The notes: a model not told the origin generated them from the sequence alone. Shown: positions 26,098 through 35,509, counted from the first letter of the stretch. The stretch is 64,000 nucleotides of DNA from Deltaproteobacteria bacterium (GCA_020633415.1 JACKDQ010000004.1:310001-374000); one strand, 5' to 3'. Numbers and translations are program-made.

Positions 26098-28752
26098 CTA
26101 GTCGACGGTGATCGACTTGCTGACATTTTTCGGAACGTCGGGATGTACACCGTGACCTCGCACACCGATCCGATCGAGGTAGCGCATTTTCAGCGTACTC
26201 ATTTTCAGCGCGAGTCGCTGCAGCACGATCGTCGAGGAAAAGACGGTCATCAGCGTGTCTTCGGTGCGGGGGAGCGTGATGTAGACCGCGTGATAGCTGT
26301 CGCTGGTGGTGGGAGCCTTCTCTGCCGTGCTGCGCAGCTCCGCGCTCTCCTCAGCGATCACCACCGTCGAAGCGCCGCGGATTTTGTGGGTGTTGATCTG
26401 CGAGATCGTCAGCGCCACATCCCGCTTGTTGGGGCCGGTGATGTAGATCAACGGGTAGTCGACAGTTAGCTTGCTCTTCAAGTCAGCTTCAGAGAGCTTC
26501 TTGCCAAGCAGCTCGCGTTCCTTGTCACTCAGCGCGAGCGCTGTGCGCGTCGGTGAGAAGACGGACTCGCAGATCGCTTGCACGATCCGTCGCCGCGCCG
26601 ACGCTTCGATTCCTTGGGCGTTGGCGGTGCCGAGCACTTCCTCGAGCGTTTCACCGATCTGCCGCAGCAAGCGGTCGACCTGCAGCGGGCCGTAGACGGT
26701 GTTATGTCCGAGGATCGTGTTCGGGCCGTGCTTGAACTCGGAGCCCTCGATACCCTCGGTGTGATTGAGCACGACTTCGCGCACCTTCAGCGCGCCCTCT
26801 TTAGCTACTGCGGTGATCCGCGTGGCGAGAATGTGAATGCTCGGTGCCAAATAGAGCAGCTTCGCCGCCGCTTCGATGTCAGTCTCCGTGCTGTCGAACG
26901 TCTCACGGATCAGCAGCGGCAGTCGCGGCAAGCGCTCGCGACGACCGTCGAGCTCGGCGGACAGCGCCTGTCGCTCGTCATCGCTCAGTTTCAACGCGTA
27001 GAGCCGGTGATTGGCAACTTCAAGCGCGAGACAGTAAAGTAGCGTCATCTGATTGATGAACGATTTGGTCGCAGGGACGGCGATCTCTGGCCCGCAGCGC
27101 AGTGGAACGACGAGTTGGGCCTTTTCTTGGCCGAGGGTCGAGTTGACGTTGTTGACCAGCGCGACGACCTCGATCCGCTTTCCCGATTCACGCGCGTCGT
27201 TGAGCACGTCGATCACGTCTTTGGTCTCACCGCTTTGACTGATCGCAATGAACAGATCGTCGTCTCTTAGCGACTTGGCGTACTGTGCGCGAAATTCGCC
27301 GGGCAGGATCGGAATCAGCTCTGTGCGCGCGATCTCATTGAAAAACAGCGCGCCGGCCTTAGCGGCGTTGTAGGAGGTGCCGCAGCTGATCACGAAAATC
27401 CGACCGCCGGCTTCGCTAGCGTGCGAGACGCGCTCCGCAAACGCGCGCACGGCGGTTTGAAATTCACGGACCTCTTCGCGCTCGACGACGACGTCCATGA
27501 TGCGTACGCCGAGCGAATCGCGCTGATGGCGCGCCATCGTCAGCAAGTCGGTGAAGAACCCGGCATCGGAGGAGACCAGTCGTTTGGCAAGTCCGGCGGC
27601 TGGCAGCTCGGTGCCGGCGTGACTTACATCGTCGGGGATCAGCTCGAGAAGTAGCGCCAGCTCGCCGCCATCGACCATCCGCTGAAATGCCGGCAGGATC
27701 GTCTCGTCGGCAACCTCGCTGCGTAGGCCCTCGATCGCCGCCTTGAGCGCGTCGATCGCTGCTGTGTCAAGCTTGCGGATGTAGGGCTCGAGGACCTCGT
27801 GGGCTTCGCTTCCACCGAGGTAGATCTGGACGACGCTGTTGCAGGTCTCCTGCTGCGCGTGGATCTCCTGATCCATGAAGAATTCGAATTCGGGCGAGAG
27901 CGCCGTGTCTTCGGCGCGCAGTCGGCTGCGGACCGGCGGACGCTCGATCTCTTGGCCCGCTGTCCGTGCTGGGCGGTCGCCATTTGCGCTTTGGTCAACG
28001 AGCTGAAATAGCGTGAACGCGTCGGGCTCGAACTCGATCGCTTCGCCCTCAGCCAGAGGCACCAGCACCTGGGTCAACTTGAGCACCGCCGACAGGTCGG
28101 ACGAAGCGATGGCGAAGGCGCCGCCTTGCTCATCGCGGCCGACGCCGAAGTAAAGGCTCGACCCTTGCTTAAGCGCCCAGAGTTGATGGGTGACGGGATC
28201 GACGATCACCGCGGCGTAGGAGCCGCGCAAGCGCTCGGCGGCGCGCAACAGCGCCTTGCGCATCGCGACAGTTCTCTGGGGCTTGGAGTCCTGCTCGCGG
28301 TGGTCAAGCTGGCTGAGTTCGTGGGCGAAAAAGTGCTCAACGGTGTGAATCAGCATTTCACCGTCGTTGTCCGACTTGACGTTGTGCCCCTCTTCCTGCA
28401 GCCAGATCTTGAGCTCGTCGCAGTTGGTGACGTTGCCGTTGTGAGCGCCGTAGATCGCCGTCTTGCAGGCGACGGTATGCGGCTGGGCGTTCCTCTCGTC
28501 GACGGCACCGAAGGTGGCCCAGCGCACCTGGCCACAGAGGATATGCCCTGCTGCAGCGGTAATGCCGAGCCGGTCGACCATCGCGGACGGTGCGCCAACG
28601 CCCTTGCGCAGCGTATACTCGCCTTCGCGCCCCTGAAGCACCGCGCCAGTCGAGTCGTAACCTCGATATTCAAGGGTACGGAGCAGCTCAGCAGCGATCC
28701 GCCCCAGATCCTCGCGGTCTTCCTGATAGATCAACCCGATGACGCCGCACAT
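26098..28752 (-). CDS. glmS: Glutamine--fructose-6-phosphate aminotransferase, extended form
   Basis: An 884-residue GlmS, which makes glucosamine-6-phosphate for peptidoglycan and LPS. The N-terminal nucleophile Cys2 (MCGVIGLI), 'RGYDSTG', 'VRWATFG' and 'HNGNVTN' form the glutaminase site. The isomerase half has 'SCGTSYNAAKAG' near residue 459, 'ISQSGETKDVID', 'CGPEIAVPATKSF' and the C-terminal 'KSITVD'. The usual length is about 610. About 160 extra residues lie before the first SIS domain and over 110 within the second half, so this belongs to a long subtype. Divergent from glnS. No glmS ribozyme is apparent in the 159-base gap. Confidence 0.9.
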   Translation of the reverse strand: MCGVIGLIYQEDREDLGRIAAELLRTLEYRGYDSTGAVLQGREGEYTLRKGVGAPSAMVDRLGITAAAGHILCGQVRWATFGAVDERNAQPHTVACKTAIYGAHNGNVTNCDELKIWLQEEGHNVKSDNDGEMLIHTVEHFFAHELSQLDHREQDSKPQRTVAMRKALLRAAERLRGSYAAVIVDPVTHQLWALKQGSSLYFGVGRDEQGGAFAIASSDLSAVLKLTQVLVPLAEGEAIEFEPDAFTLFQLVDQSANGDRPARTAGQEIERPPVRSRLRAEDTALSPEFEFFMDQEIHAQQETCNSVVQIYLGGSEAHEVLEPYIRKLDTAAIDALKAAIEGLRSEVADETILPAFQRMVDGGELALLLELIPDDVSHAGTELPAAGLAKRLVSSDAGFFTDLLTMARHQRDSLGVRIMDVVVEREEVREFQTAVRAFAERVSHASEAGGRIFVISCGTSYNAAKAGALFFNEIARTELIPILPGEFRAQYAKSLRDDDLFIAISQSGETKDVIDVLNDARESGKRIEVVALVNNVNSTLGQEKAQLVVPLRCGPEIAVPATKSFINQMTLLYCLALEVANHRLYALKLSDDERQALSAELDGRRERLPRLPLLIRETFDSTETDIEAAAKLLYLAPSIHILATRITAVAKEGALKVREVVLNHTEGIEGSEFKHGPNTILGHNTVYGPLQVDRLLRQIGETLEEVLGTANAQGIEASARRRIVQAICESVFSPTRTALALSDKERELLGKKLSEADLKSKLTVDYPLIYITGPNKRDVALTISQINTHKIRGASTVVIAEESAELRSTAEKAPTTSDSYHAVYITLPRTEDTLMTVFSSTIVLQRLALKMSTLKMRYLDRIGVRGHGVHPDVPKNVSKSITVD

Positions 28753-28870
28753 ATGGTCTTGGCTCCCTGACGATGGCGCGAGACAGCCACTCCTAGCACA
28801 GCCCCAAGACAGGATCTACGACGTTGATTCGTGCAGTAGACACCGCTGCCGGAAGACCTTAATTTAGGCC

Positions 28871-28893
28871 TCCGGGGACGATTCTTCCCCGGA
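28871..28893 (+). promoter_or_regulatory. Hairpin in the glnS leader
   Basis: TCCGGGG (28871-28877) pairs perfectly with CCCCGGA (28887-28893) around a nine-base loop, ending 18 bases before the glnS ATG. There is no T-run, so a role in translation or mRNA stability is more likely than termination. The divergent glmS/glnS gap otherwise shows no clear promoter pair. Confidence 0.35.
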
Positions 28894-28911
28894 TAGCGGA
28901 GCCGATCAAAG

Positions 28912-30663
28912 ATGAGCGACAGCAAAACAGAGCGACCCGATTCAGCAAGCGCGCCGAGAGGCGCTGCGGCGGGCGAGTCCAGGCAGGACAGTGGTCCGGC
29001 CAACTTCGTGCGCGAGCGAATCGCCAGTGACTTGGCGGCGGGGCTCAACGATGGTCGCGTTGCGACACGCTTTCCCCCCGAGCCCAATGGCTATCTGCAC
29101 ATCGGCCATGCGAAGTCGATCTGCTTGAACTTCGGTATGGCCGACGAGTTTGCCGGAACGTGCAACCTGCGCTTCGACGATACCAATCCCGAGGCTGAAG
29201 ACACCGAGTATGTCGACGCGATTCGCGAAGACGTGCGTTGGCTCGGCTTCGACTGGCAAGAGCGGGAATTCTTCGCTTCGGACTATTTCGAGCGGCTCTA
29301 TCAGTTCGCCATCGAGCTGATCAAGGCGGGCAAAGCCTATGTTTGTAGTTTGCCGGCGGACAAGGTGCGTGAGTATCGCGGCAACTTCTATCAGCCCGGT
29401 AAGGACAGTCCCGATCGCGGCCGGAGCATCGAGGAGAATCTCGAGCTTTTTGCGCGGATGCGCGCTGGCGAGTTCGCTGACGGTCAGTATACCTTGCGTG
29501 CAAAGATCGACATGCAGTCAGCTAACCTTAACCTGCGTGACCCGCCGATCTATCGGATCAAGCGCGTCGATCACCACCGCACCGGCAATGCCTGGCCGAT
29601 CTATCCGATGTACGACTTCGCCCATGGGCTCTCCGATGCACTTGAGGGGATCACCCATTCGATTTGCACGTTGGAGTTCGAGGACCATCGTCCGCTCTAT
29701 GACTGGTTCCTCGACAACCTCGAGGTGCCGGCGCGTCCCCAGCAGATCGAGTTTGCTCGGCTGAATTTGACCTACACCGTGATGAGCAAGCGCAAGCTGG
29801 CCCAGCTGGTCAGAGAGCGCCTCGTCGACGGTTGGAACGATCCGCGAATGCCAACGCTTTGCGGGATGCGGCGGCGTGGCTATACCCCCGAAGCGATCCG
29901 TGCTTTCGTCGAGCGAATTGGTGTAGCGAAGCGCGACGGGGTCGTCGATGTTAGCCTGCTCGAGCATGCGGTTCGCGAAGACCTCAATGCGCGCTGCCCG
30001 CGGCTGATGGGCGTCTTGAGGCCGCTCAAGCTGACGATCGAGAACTTCCCCGCAGGGCGGAGCGAGATGATCGAGGCGCCGCTCTTTCCCGACGAGCCGG
30101 AGCGAGGCAATCGCACGCTGCGATTAACGCGCACAGTCTACGTCGAGCGCGATGATTTTCGTGAAGAAGCGCCGCGTAAGTGGTTCCGCTTGGCGCCGGG
30201 CAAAGAAGTTCGCTTACGCTATGCGTGTCTGGTGACGTGTACCGACGTTGTGCGCGACGCTGATGGGAACGTCGTCGAACTGCTCTGCCGCTGGGACCCG
30301 GAATCGCTCGGCGGAAAGTCGCCCGACGGTCGCAAGGTCAAAGGTACGCTGCATTGGGTTTCAGCCGACCACGCGATCGACGCGGAGATTCGCCTCTACG
30401 ACCGGTTGTTTAACGTCGAGAACCCGGCAGCCGAAGGCCACGACTTTCACGAGTTCATCAACCCCGACGCGCTGGAGGTGATCACTGACGCCAAGCTCGA
30501 GCCGCGCCTGGGCGAGATGTCGCCGGGCGAGCATGTCCAGTTCGAGCGCCTAGGCTATTTCTGCGCCGACCAGCCGCATGAGGGCATGACGGTGTTCAAT
30601 CGAACGATCGGGCTGCGCGACAGCTGGGCAAAACTAGAAAAGAAATTGAAAGCGGATAGTTAG
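28912..30663 (+). CDS. glnS: Glutaminyl-tRNA synthetase
   Basis: A 583-residue class I synthetase that charges tRNA-Gln. The HIGH motif is 'PNGYLHIGHAKSICLNFG' (about residue 60) and the KMSKS-like motif is 'VMSKRKLAQLV' (about 290). 'RFDDTNPEAEDTEYVDAI' and the C-terminal tRNA-anticodon beta-barrels are present. The first ~30 residues are a Ser/Ala/Gly-rich extension before 'NFVRERIASDL'. Its presence means this organism can charge Gln directly rather than relying only on the GatCAB route. Confidence 0.97.
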   Translation: MSDSKTERPDSASAPRGAAAGESRQDSGPANFVRERIASDLAAGLNDGRVATRFPPEPNGYLHIGHAKSICLNFGMADEFAGTCNLRFDDTNPEAEDTEYVDAIREDVRWLGFDWQEREFFASDYFERLYQFAIELIKAGKAYVCSLPADKVREYRGNFYQPGKDSPDRGRSIEENLELFARMRAGEFADGQYTLRAKIDMQSANLNLRDPPIYRIKRVDHHRTGNAWPIYPMYDFAHGLSDALEGITHSICTLEFEDHRPLYDWFLDNLEVPARPQQIEFARLNLTYTVMSKRKLAQLVRERLVDGWNDPRMPTLCGMRRRGYTPEAIRAFVERIGVAKRDGVVDVSLLEHAVREDLNARCPRLMGVLRPLKLTIENFPAGRSEMIEAPLFPDEPERGNRTLRLTRTVYVERDDFREEAPRKWFRLAPGKEVRLRYACLVTCTDVVRDADGNVVELLCRWDPESLGGKSPDGRKVKGTLHWVSADHAIDAEIRLYDRLFNVENPAAEGHDFHEFINPDALEVITDAKLEPRLGEMSPGEHVQFERLGYFCADQPHEGMTVFNRTIGLRDSWAKLEKKLKADS

Positions 30664-30707
30664 TGGCGCAGCAGATCGTTTCGCGCCCTCGCGCGTATTA
30701 ACGGGCG

Positions 30708-32027
30708 ATGCGTCGACTGCTGCGTTTGTGCTCACTATCGGTTCTAGGGATGATCAGCGCGCCGCCCAGGCTGGCCAGCGCTTACCATTACGTGATCGGC
30801 AATGACGTTGTCTTGCGCGCCAGGCCGCGGGCTGACGGCGAGCTGCTACGTCGCCTCGACCATAACGAGACGGTCGTTCCCCGCGCAGCGCCTGCCTCGG
30901 GCTGGCAAAAGGTCAGCGTGCTCGGCGGTCAAGTCGGCTATCTGCCAACGCGCGCGCTGAGCAACGTCTGGATCCGCGTACTCAAGAAGCAACGTCGGCT
31001 GCAGTTGCTGCACGACAAGCGAGTGATCAAGGATTATCGGCTCGCACTGAGTCCGGGCAATGCTTTGGGCGACAAGCGCCAGCTCGGCGACAACCGCACC
31101 CCCGAAGGGCGCTTCTACCTCGCCGAGATGATCCGCCACCCAGAAAACCGCGCGCGTTACGGAGCACGCTCGATGCGCATCAGCTATCCGAGTATCCGCC
31201 ATGCCCGCGATGGTCTAGCGCGTCGCCTCTTCGACTATCGCCGCTACCTGGCGATCGTCAAGGCGATCCGCCAGGGCCGATTGCCCGATCAGCGAACCAA
31301 GCTCGGCAGCTCGATCCGCATTCACGGTGGTGGATCGCGCAGCGACTGGACGGCAGGTTGCATGGCGCTCGACGACGCTGACATTCGCGACCTCTACGAC
31401 CGCGTACGCCACGGTACGCGGGTCGAAATCTATCGCTCGCGTCGGCAAGCCGAAACCTTGGCGGCTCCCGATGCCCTTGCTGCTGGGGTGCTGGCCGGTG
31501 CGAGGGCTCAGCTCAAAGCGCCAGCGCGCTATACGCGCTACGCCATGGGGGCACCTTCGATCGCGTATCCCAACGGCGACATTCGTCGCAGCGATGCAGT
31601 CTGCAGCGACATCATCGTGCGCGCTGTGCGACGGGTCGGGATCGACCTCCAGGCGGCAGTCCATGAAGACCGCCTGCTGCATCCAGAACGCTACCGTCGC
31701 GGCGAGCGACCGAACAGCCGTATCGACCACCGTCGCGTGCGCAACCTGCACCGCTACCTGTTGGCGCATGCCCTGCGAGGCGATCCGCGTCAGACCGCGA
31801 AGACAGCCCGGCCGGGAGACCTAGTGCTCTTCGACACCGGCATCCAAAACGGTACGCCCTTCGATCACATCGGCATCGTCGACGATCAACGCGGGGCAGA
31901 CGGGGTTTACCGAGTGGTCAACATTTGGACCGTCGGCCATCGTACCTCGTCGATGGCCTTGGTCGGCCGCTCATATCCGACCGTTGTCGGGCATTTCCGC
32001 TGGGGTCACCCCTTCGACTATCACTAG
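30708..32027 (+). CDS. L,D-transpeptidase (YkuD) fused to a DUF1287 domain
   Basis: A 439-residue secreted protein. After a signal peptide (ending near 'RLASA') comes an SH3-like segment (about 30-85), then a YkuD catalytic domain with 'IRIHGGG' and 'DWTAGCMAL' (catalytic Cys about 217). The C-terminal ~170 residues match DUF1287: 'AVCSDIIVRAVRRVGIDLQ', 'VHEDR', 'IDHRRVRNLHRYL', 'ARPGDLVLFDTG' and 'HIGIVDD'. The last part looks like an NlpC/P60-related or transglutaminase-like cell-wall fold. Each half is known separately; the fusion suggests one enzyme that cross-links and also trims or binds peptidoglycan. Confidence 0.85.
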   Translation: MRRLLRLCSLSVLGMISAPPRLASAYHYVIGNDVVLRARPRADGELLRRLDHNETVVPRAAPASGWQKVSVLGGQVGYLPTRALSNVWIRVLKKQRRLQLLHDKRVIKDYRLALSPGNALGDKRQLGDNRTPEGRFYLAEMIRHPENRARYGARSMRISYPSIRHARDGLARRLFDYRRYLAIVKAIRQGRLPDQRTKLGSSIRIHGGGSRSDWTAGCMALDDADIRDLYDRVRHGTRVEIYRSRRQAETLAAPDALAAGVLAGARAQLKAPARYTRYAMGAPSIAYPNGDIRRSDAVCSDIIVRAVRRVGIDLQAAVHEDRLLHPERYRRGERPNSRIDHRRVRNLHRYLLAHALRGDPRQTAKTARPGDLVLFDTGIQNGTPFDHIGIVDDQRGADGVYRVVNIWTVGHRTSSMALVGRSYPTVVGHFRWGHPFDYH

Positions 32028-32112
32028 GCGCGCCGTTAGCGGCCATTTGCCAGCTAGCTGTGATACGCTAAACGCACCGTAACAAGTAAGTTCTAGCACT
32101 TGGGAGAGAACC

Positions 32113-33084
32113 ATGAGGCGGTTCGTTTACACAGCTGCGTTGCTCGCAATCTCACTGGTGATCGGCTGCAGCATGATCGTCGGCAAGAAGCTCGACGACA
32201 AGGCGAGCCAGAGCGATGGTGGTACGACCAGCGATGCAGCGACGATCGATGACGCCAGCAGTCCCGACGGCGATGCCAATCTACCGACCGTGTCGATCAG
32301 CGCTGACCCGCCGGGCTTTTTTGACAACGAGCCGATCAACATCGAGGTCAAGGTAACCAACTTCAACCTGGTTCCACCGGCGCAGCCATTGCCGTTCAGC
32401 TCGCCTCCCGGCGAAGGCTTCTACCGGATCTATCTCGACACGCCTGGCTCCAATCTGTTGGCTGAAGGCGCGGCCTTAAACCTGCAGATCCCGTCGTCGC
32501 GGCTCGTTCAGCTCGACGGCGGCAAATACGACCACGACTTGGTGATCGAACTGGTCGACTCGAGTGGTCGACAGCTCTCGCCGCCGGTCGAGAGTCGCTT
32601 TGCCGTGCACCGTTGTGGCAACGCCGATGATCACCTGTGGAGTACCTGTGGCGGACCGACCGGCTGCCGGCCACAGGACGGTTGCGACCCGTGGCAGGGA
32701 ATGCCCGCCACTGATGTGCCGGCGTGTGCGACGGCGACCTGCTCAGCGAGTCGCTGTGTGAGGATCGACAATCTTGGCGTTGCCGATGCGCCACCGGGAG
32801 CGACGCTGGCGATCGGTCTGAAGGTCAAGATTCCCTCCACGACCAATCAGCCCAAACTGCGTGTGATACTGTTTGGTCCGCTCGACGCGACGGCGAGCAA
32901 CCAGCGCGAAACGCTGCTCCACGAGGCCTTTGTTACGACCTTCGAAGGCCCGGTTTCGATCTCGCCGATTTTGCCGACGCACATGCAAAATGGCCCCTAT
33001 TTGCTAAATGCCGAGATTCAAGACGGCAATGCGGCGAAGATTGTCGAACACTGCTGGCCGTTCTTCGTCGTAACGCAGCCTTAG
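32113..33084 (+). CDS. Lipoprotein with Cys-rich central segment, function unknown
   Basis: A 323-residue lipoprotein: lipobox 'SLVIGC' (Cys about 19), then a Ser/Asp/Gly-rich linker ('SDGGTTSDAATIDDASSPDG') of the kind that repeats through this genome. It is followed by an Ig-like beta segment ('VSISADPPGFFDNEPINIEV'), a Cys-rich middle ('CRPQDGCDPW', 'CATATCSASRC') and a second beta segment. The ATG has GGGAGAG upstream. No enzyme motif is seen. Exported and surface-anchored by inference. Confidence 0.75.
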   Translation: MRRFVYTAALLAISLVIGCSMIVGKKLDDKASQSDGGTTSDAATIDDASSPDGDANLPTVSISADPPGFFDNEPINIEVKVTNFNLVPPAQPLPFSSPPGEGFYRIYLDTPGSNLLAEGAALNLQIPSSRLVQLDGGKYDHDLVIELVDSSGRQLSPPVESRFAVHRCGNADDHLWSTCGGPTGCRPQDGCDPWQGMPATDVPACATATCSASRCVRIDNLGVADAPPGATLAIGLKVKIPSTTNQPKLRVILFGPLDATASNQRETLLHEAFVTTFEGPVSISPILPTHMQNGPYLLNAEIQDGNAAKIVEHCWPFFVVTQP

Positions 33085-33110
33085 CGGGCTTCTCTCTTGC
33101 AGCAGGCGGG

Positions 33111-33170
33111 TAGTCCCCGAGGCGCTGGCCACTGTCTCGGGGACTAGCGCATGTCTCGGGGACTAGCGCA
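33111..33170. terminator. Inverted and tandem repeats between convergent genes
   Basis: TAGTCCCCGAG (33111-33121) is complementary to CTCGGGGACTA, which occurs twice (33136-33146 and 33155-33165) inside a perfect tandem duplication of the 19-mer TGTCTCGGGGACTAGCGCA (33133-33151 and 33152-33170). Two alternative 11-bp stems can form. The position, between the converging lipoprotein and ettA genes, fits a bidirectional terminator, although there is no T-run. Confidence 0.6.
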
Positions 33171-33174
33171 CGCG

Positions 33175-34854
33175 CTAACGCGCGAACTTGCGGTACTTGA
33201 TGCGCTTGGGAACCAGCTCGTCGGTGCCCAAGCGCTTTTTGCGATCGGCTTCGTATGCTTGGTAGTTGCCTTCAAACCAGACGGTTTGCGAGTCGCCTTC
33301 GAACGCGAGGATATGCGTGGCGATGCGATCGAGGAAGTAGCGATCGTGGCTGATCACCACCACACAACCGGGGAACTCGAGCAGCGCCTCTTCAAGCGCG
33401 CGCAGCGTGTCGACGTCTAGATCGTTTGTCGGCTCGTCGAGCAGCAGCAGGTTACCTCCGCTCTTGAGCAGTTTGGCCAAGTGCACGCGGTTGCGCTCAC
33501 CACCCGAAAGACCGCCGACTTCCTTTTGTTGGTCGGCACCGCGGAAGCCGAACGCGCCGACGTATGCACGACTGTTGATTTGGGCGCCGTTGCCGAGGTC
33601 GATCACTTCGGCGGTCTCGGAGATTTCCTCCCAGACCGTCTTGTCGCCTTCGAGCGCTTCTCGCGATTGATCGACGTAGGAAATGCTCACCGTCGGCCCA
33701 TTGCGCAGCGTACCGCCATCGGGTTGTTCCTCGCCGACGAGCATGCGAAACAGCGTCGTCTTGCCAGCTCCGTTGGGGCCAATGATGCCGACGATTCCAC
33801 CCGGTGGAAGCTTAAAGCTCAGGCCGTCGATCAGCAGCTTGTCGCCGTAGCCCTTTTTCAGCGCATCAGCCTCGATCACCAGATCGCCCAGACGCTCGGG
33901 TACCGGGATGCGAATCTCCGAGCGACGCTCGCCCTGGCGCTGGCCCTGTGCGACCAGTTCCTCGAAGGCGCGAATGCGCGCTTTGCTCTTGGCTTGACGC
34001 GCCTTGGGCGAGGCGCGAATCCAGTCGAGCTCATCCTTGAGTGCCCGCTGACGTGCGCTCTCGGCACGCTCGGCTTTGCGCAGTTGCTCCTGCTTCTGGT
34101 CGAGCCAGCTCGAATAGTTGCCTTTCCACGGCACGCCTTGGCCGCGGTCTAGTTCGAGAATCCACTCGGTGACATTATCGAGAAAGTAACGGTCGTGGGT
34201 CACCAGAACGATCGTGCCGTGGTACTCCTGAAGGTGATGCTCGAGCCATGCGACAACCTCGGCGTCGAGGTGGTTGGTTGGTTCGTCGAGCAGCAGTAGG
34301 TCGGGACGCTCGAGCAGCAGCCGGCAGAGCGCGACGCGGCGCTTCTCCCCGCCAGAGAGTGTCTCGACGGTGGCGTCGGCTGGCGGGAGACGCAGCGCGT
34401 CCATCGCTTGCTCGAGCTGGCTGGGCAGATCCCAGGCATTCTTGGCGTCGATCGCATCTTGCAGCTTTCCTTGCTTGTCGAGCAACGCCATCATCTCGTC
34501 GTTGTCGGTGACCTCGCCGAGCTTCATGCTGATCGCTTCGAAGTCGTCGAGCAGCTTCTGGGTTTGCGCGACACCTTGCTTGACGTTACCGAGTACGTCG
34601 AGCTCGGGATTCAGCTCGGGTTCTTGAGGCAGATAGCCGACGCTGTAGCCATCGGCGAGCCAGGCTTCCCCTGCGACCTCTTCGTCTTGGCCGGCCATGA
34701 TCCGTAAGAGTGTCGATTTACCTGCGCCATTGCCGCCGATCACGCCAATCTTTGCGCCGGGATAAAAGGAAAGGTTGATCCCCTTGAGGATCTCCTTGCC
34801 GTTGGGCGCGATCTTTCGCAGGTCGCGCATGTGATAAATGAATTGCTCAGCCAT
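33175..34854 (-). CDS. ettA: Energy-dependent translational throttle protein EttA (ABC-F)
   Basis: A 559-residue soluble ABC-F ATPase that binds the ribosomal E site and gates the first elongation step according to energy status. It has two ATPase domains with Walker A 'GGNGAGKST' and 'GPNGAGKTT', signatures 'ETLSGGEKRR' and 'GGLSGGERNR', and Walker B/D-loops 'LLLDEPTNHLD' and 'LLLDEPTNDLD'. The arm/linker region 'WIRASPKARQAKSKAR' is typical of EttA. Length matches E. coli EttA. GAAGGAGA lies eight bases before the ATG. Confidence 0.96.
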   Translation of the reverse strand: MAEQFIYHMRDLRKIAPNGKEILKGINLSFYPGAKIGVIGGNGAGKSTLLRIMAGQDEEVAGEAWLADGYSVGYLPQEPELNPELDVLGNVKQGVAQTQKLLDDFEAISMKLGEVTDNDEMMALLDKQGKLQDAIDAKNAWDLPSQLEQAMDALRLPPADATVETLSGGEKRRVALCRLLLERPDLLLLDEPTNHLDAEVVAWLEHHLQEYHGTIVLVTHDRYFLDNVTEWILELDRGQGVPWKGNYSSWLDQKQEQLRKAERAESARQRALKDELDWIRASPKARQAKSKARIRAFEELVAQGQRQGERRSEIRIPVPERLGDLVIEADALKKGYGDKLLIDGLSFKLPPGGIVGIIGPNGAGKTTLFRMLVGEEQPDGGTLRNGPTVSISYVDQSREALEGDKTVWEEISETAEVIDLGNGAQINSRAYVGAFGFRGADQQKEVGGLSGGERNRVHLAKLLKSGGNLLLLDEPTNDLDVDTLRALEEALLEFPGCVVVISHDRYFLDRIATHILAFEGDSQTVWFEGNYQAYEADRKKRLGTDELVPKRIKYRKFAR

Positions 34855-34884
34855 TGGCTGGTCTCCTTCGCTCGATGCTCAGAA

Positions 34885-34911
34885 CGCCCTGCCTACCGCG
34901 TCCGCAGGGCG
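34885..34911 (-). terminator. Hairpin downstream of the GNAT gene
   Basis: CGCCCTGC (34885-34892) and GCAGGGCG (34904-34911) form a perfect 8-bp stem with an 11-base loop, between the GNAT stop and the ettA start. It could end the upstream transcript, though a T-run is lacking. Confidence 0.5.
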
Positions 34912-34987
34912 CTGAGAAGCCCCAAAAGACAGCCCCAGCGTCGTTCTCGGCGGATTAGAACGCGGCGTGCACGGGGTGCGCAACGGG

Positions 34988-35509
34988 CTAGGGCTCGTCG
35001 ACGACGTAGGCGTAGACCAGCCGGTCGGTGGTTTCGCCATCTTTGGTGATCGCCCGGCGATGGATACCTTCGAGCAGGTAGCCACATTTTTCCAGGACCC
35101 GGGTCGACGCGCTGTTCCAGCCGAAGACGCTGGCGTGCAGTCGACAGATATCGAATTTGTCGAAGGCAAACTGCGTCATACGGCGTAACACATCGCTAGC
35201 GATGCCGCGGTTCCAATGTGCCCGACCGATCCAATAGCCGATCTCTGCCGATCGCCGAAAGACGTCATCGCGGACCTCGATCCCGATGCCGCCTGCTGCT
35301 TCGCCATCGATTTCGATCGCAAAATGCGACGGCGGCTGTAGGGCGCGAACTTGCTCGATCCAGGCTTCGGCATCGATCGCGGTGTAAGGATAGGGAAAGC
35401 TGTCGCGAAGGTTGCGCCAGATGTCTTTGTCGTTGGCGTGGCGAACCAGCGCATCGACGTCACCGGTTTGCCACTCGCGGATCGCGCATTGCTTGAGCTG
35501 AAGCCGCAT
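34988..35509 (-). CDS. GNAT family N-acetyltransferase (RimJ/RimL type)
   Basis: A 173-residue acetyltransferase. 'SAEIGYWIGRAHWNRGIASDVLRRM' (in part, about 88-112) is the acetyl-CoA-binding region of the RimJ/RimL group. 'LHASVFGWNSASTRVLEKCGY' (about 125-145) is the next conserved block, followed by 'LEGIHRRA'. The ATG is preceded by GGGAGAGGG. The substrate may be a ribosomal protein or a small amine; neighbours give no clue. Confidence 0.9.
   Translation of the reverse strand: MRLQLKQCAIREWQTGDVDALVRHANDKDIWRNLRDSFPYPYTAIDAEAWIEQVRALQPPSHFAIEIDGEAAGGIGIEVRDDVFRRSAEIGYWIGRAHWNRGIASDVLRRMTQFAFDKFDICRLHASVFGWNSASTRVLEKCGYLLEGIHRRAITKDGETTDRLVYAYVVDEP

Noticed and set aside
28753..28911. 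glmS ribozyme upstream of glmS
   Set aside because: No ribozyme core is visible, the gap is short and shared with glnS, and the element is characteristic of Firmicutes.
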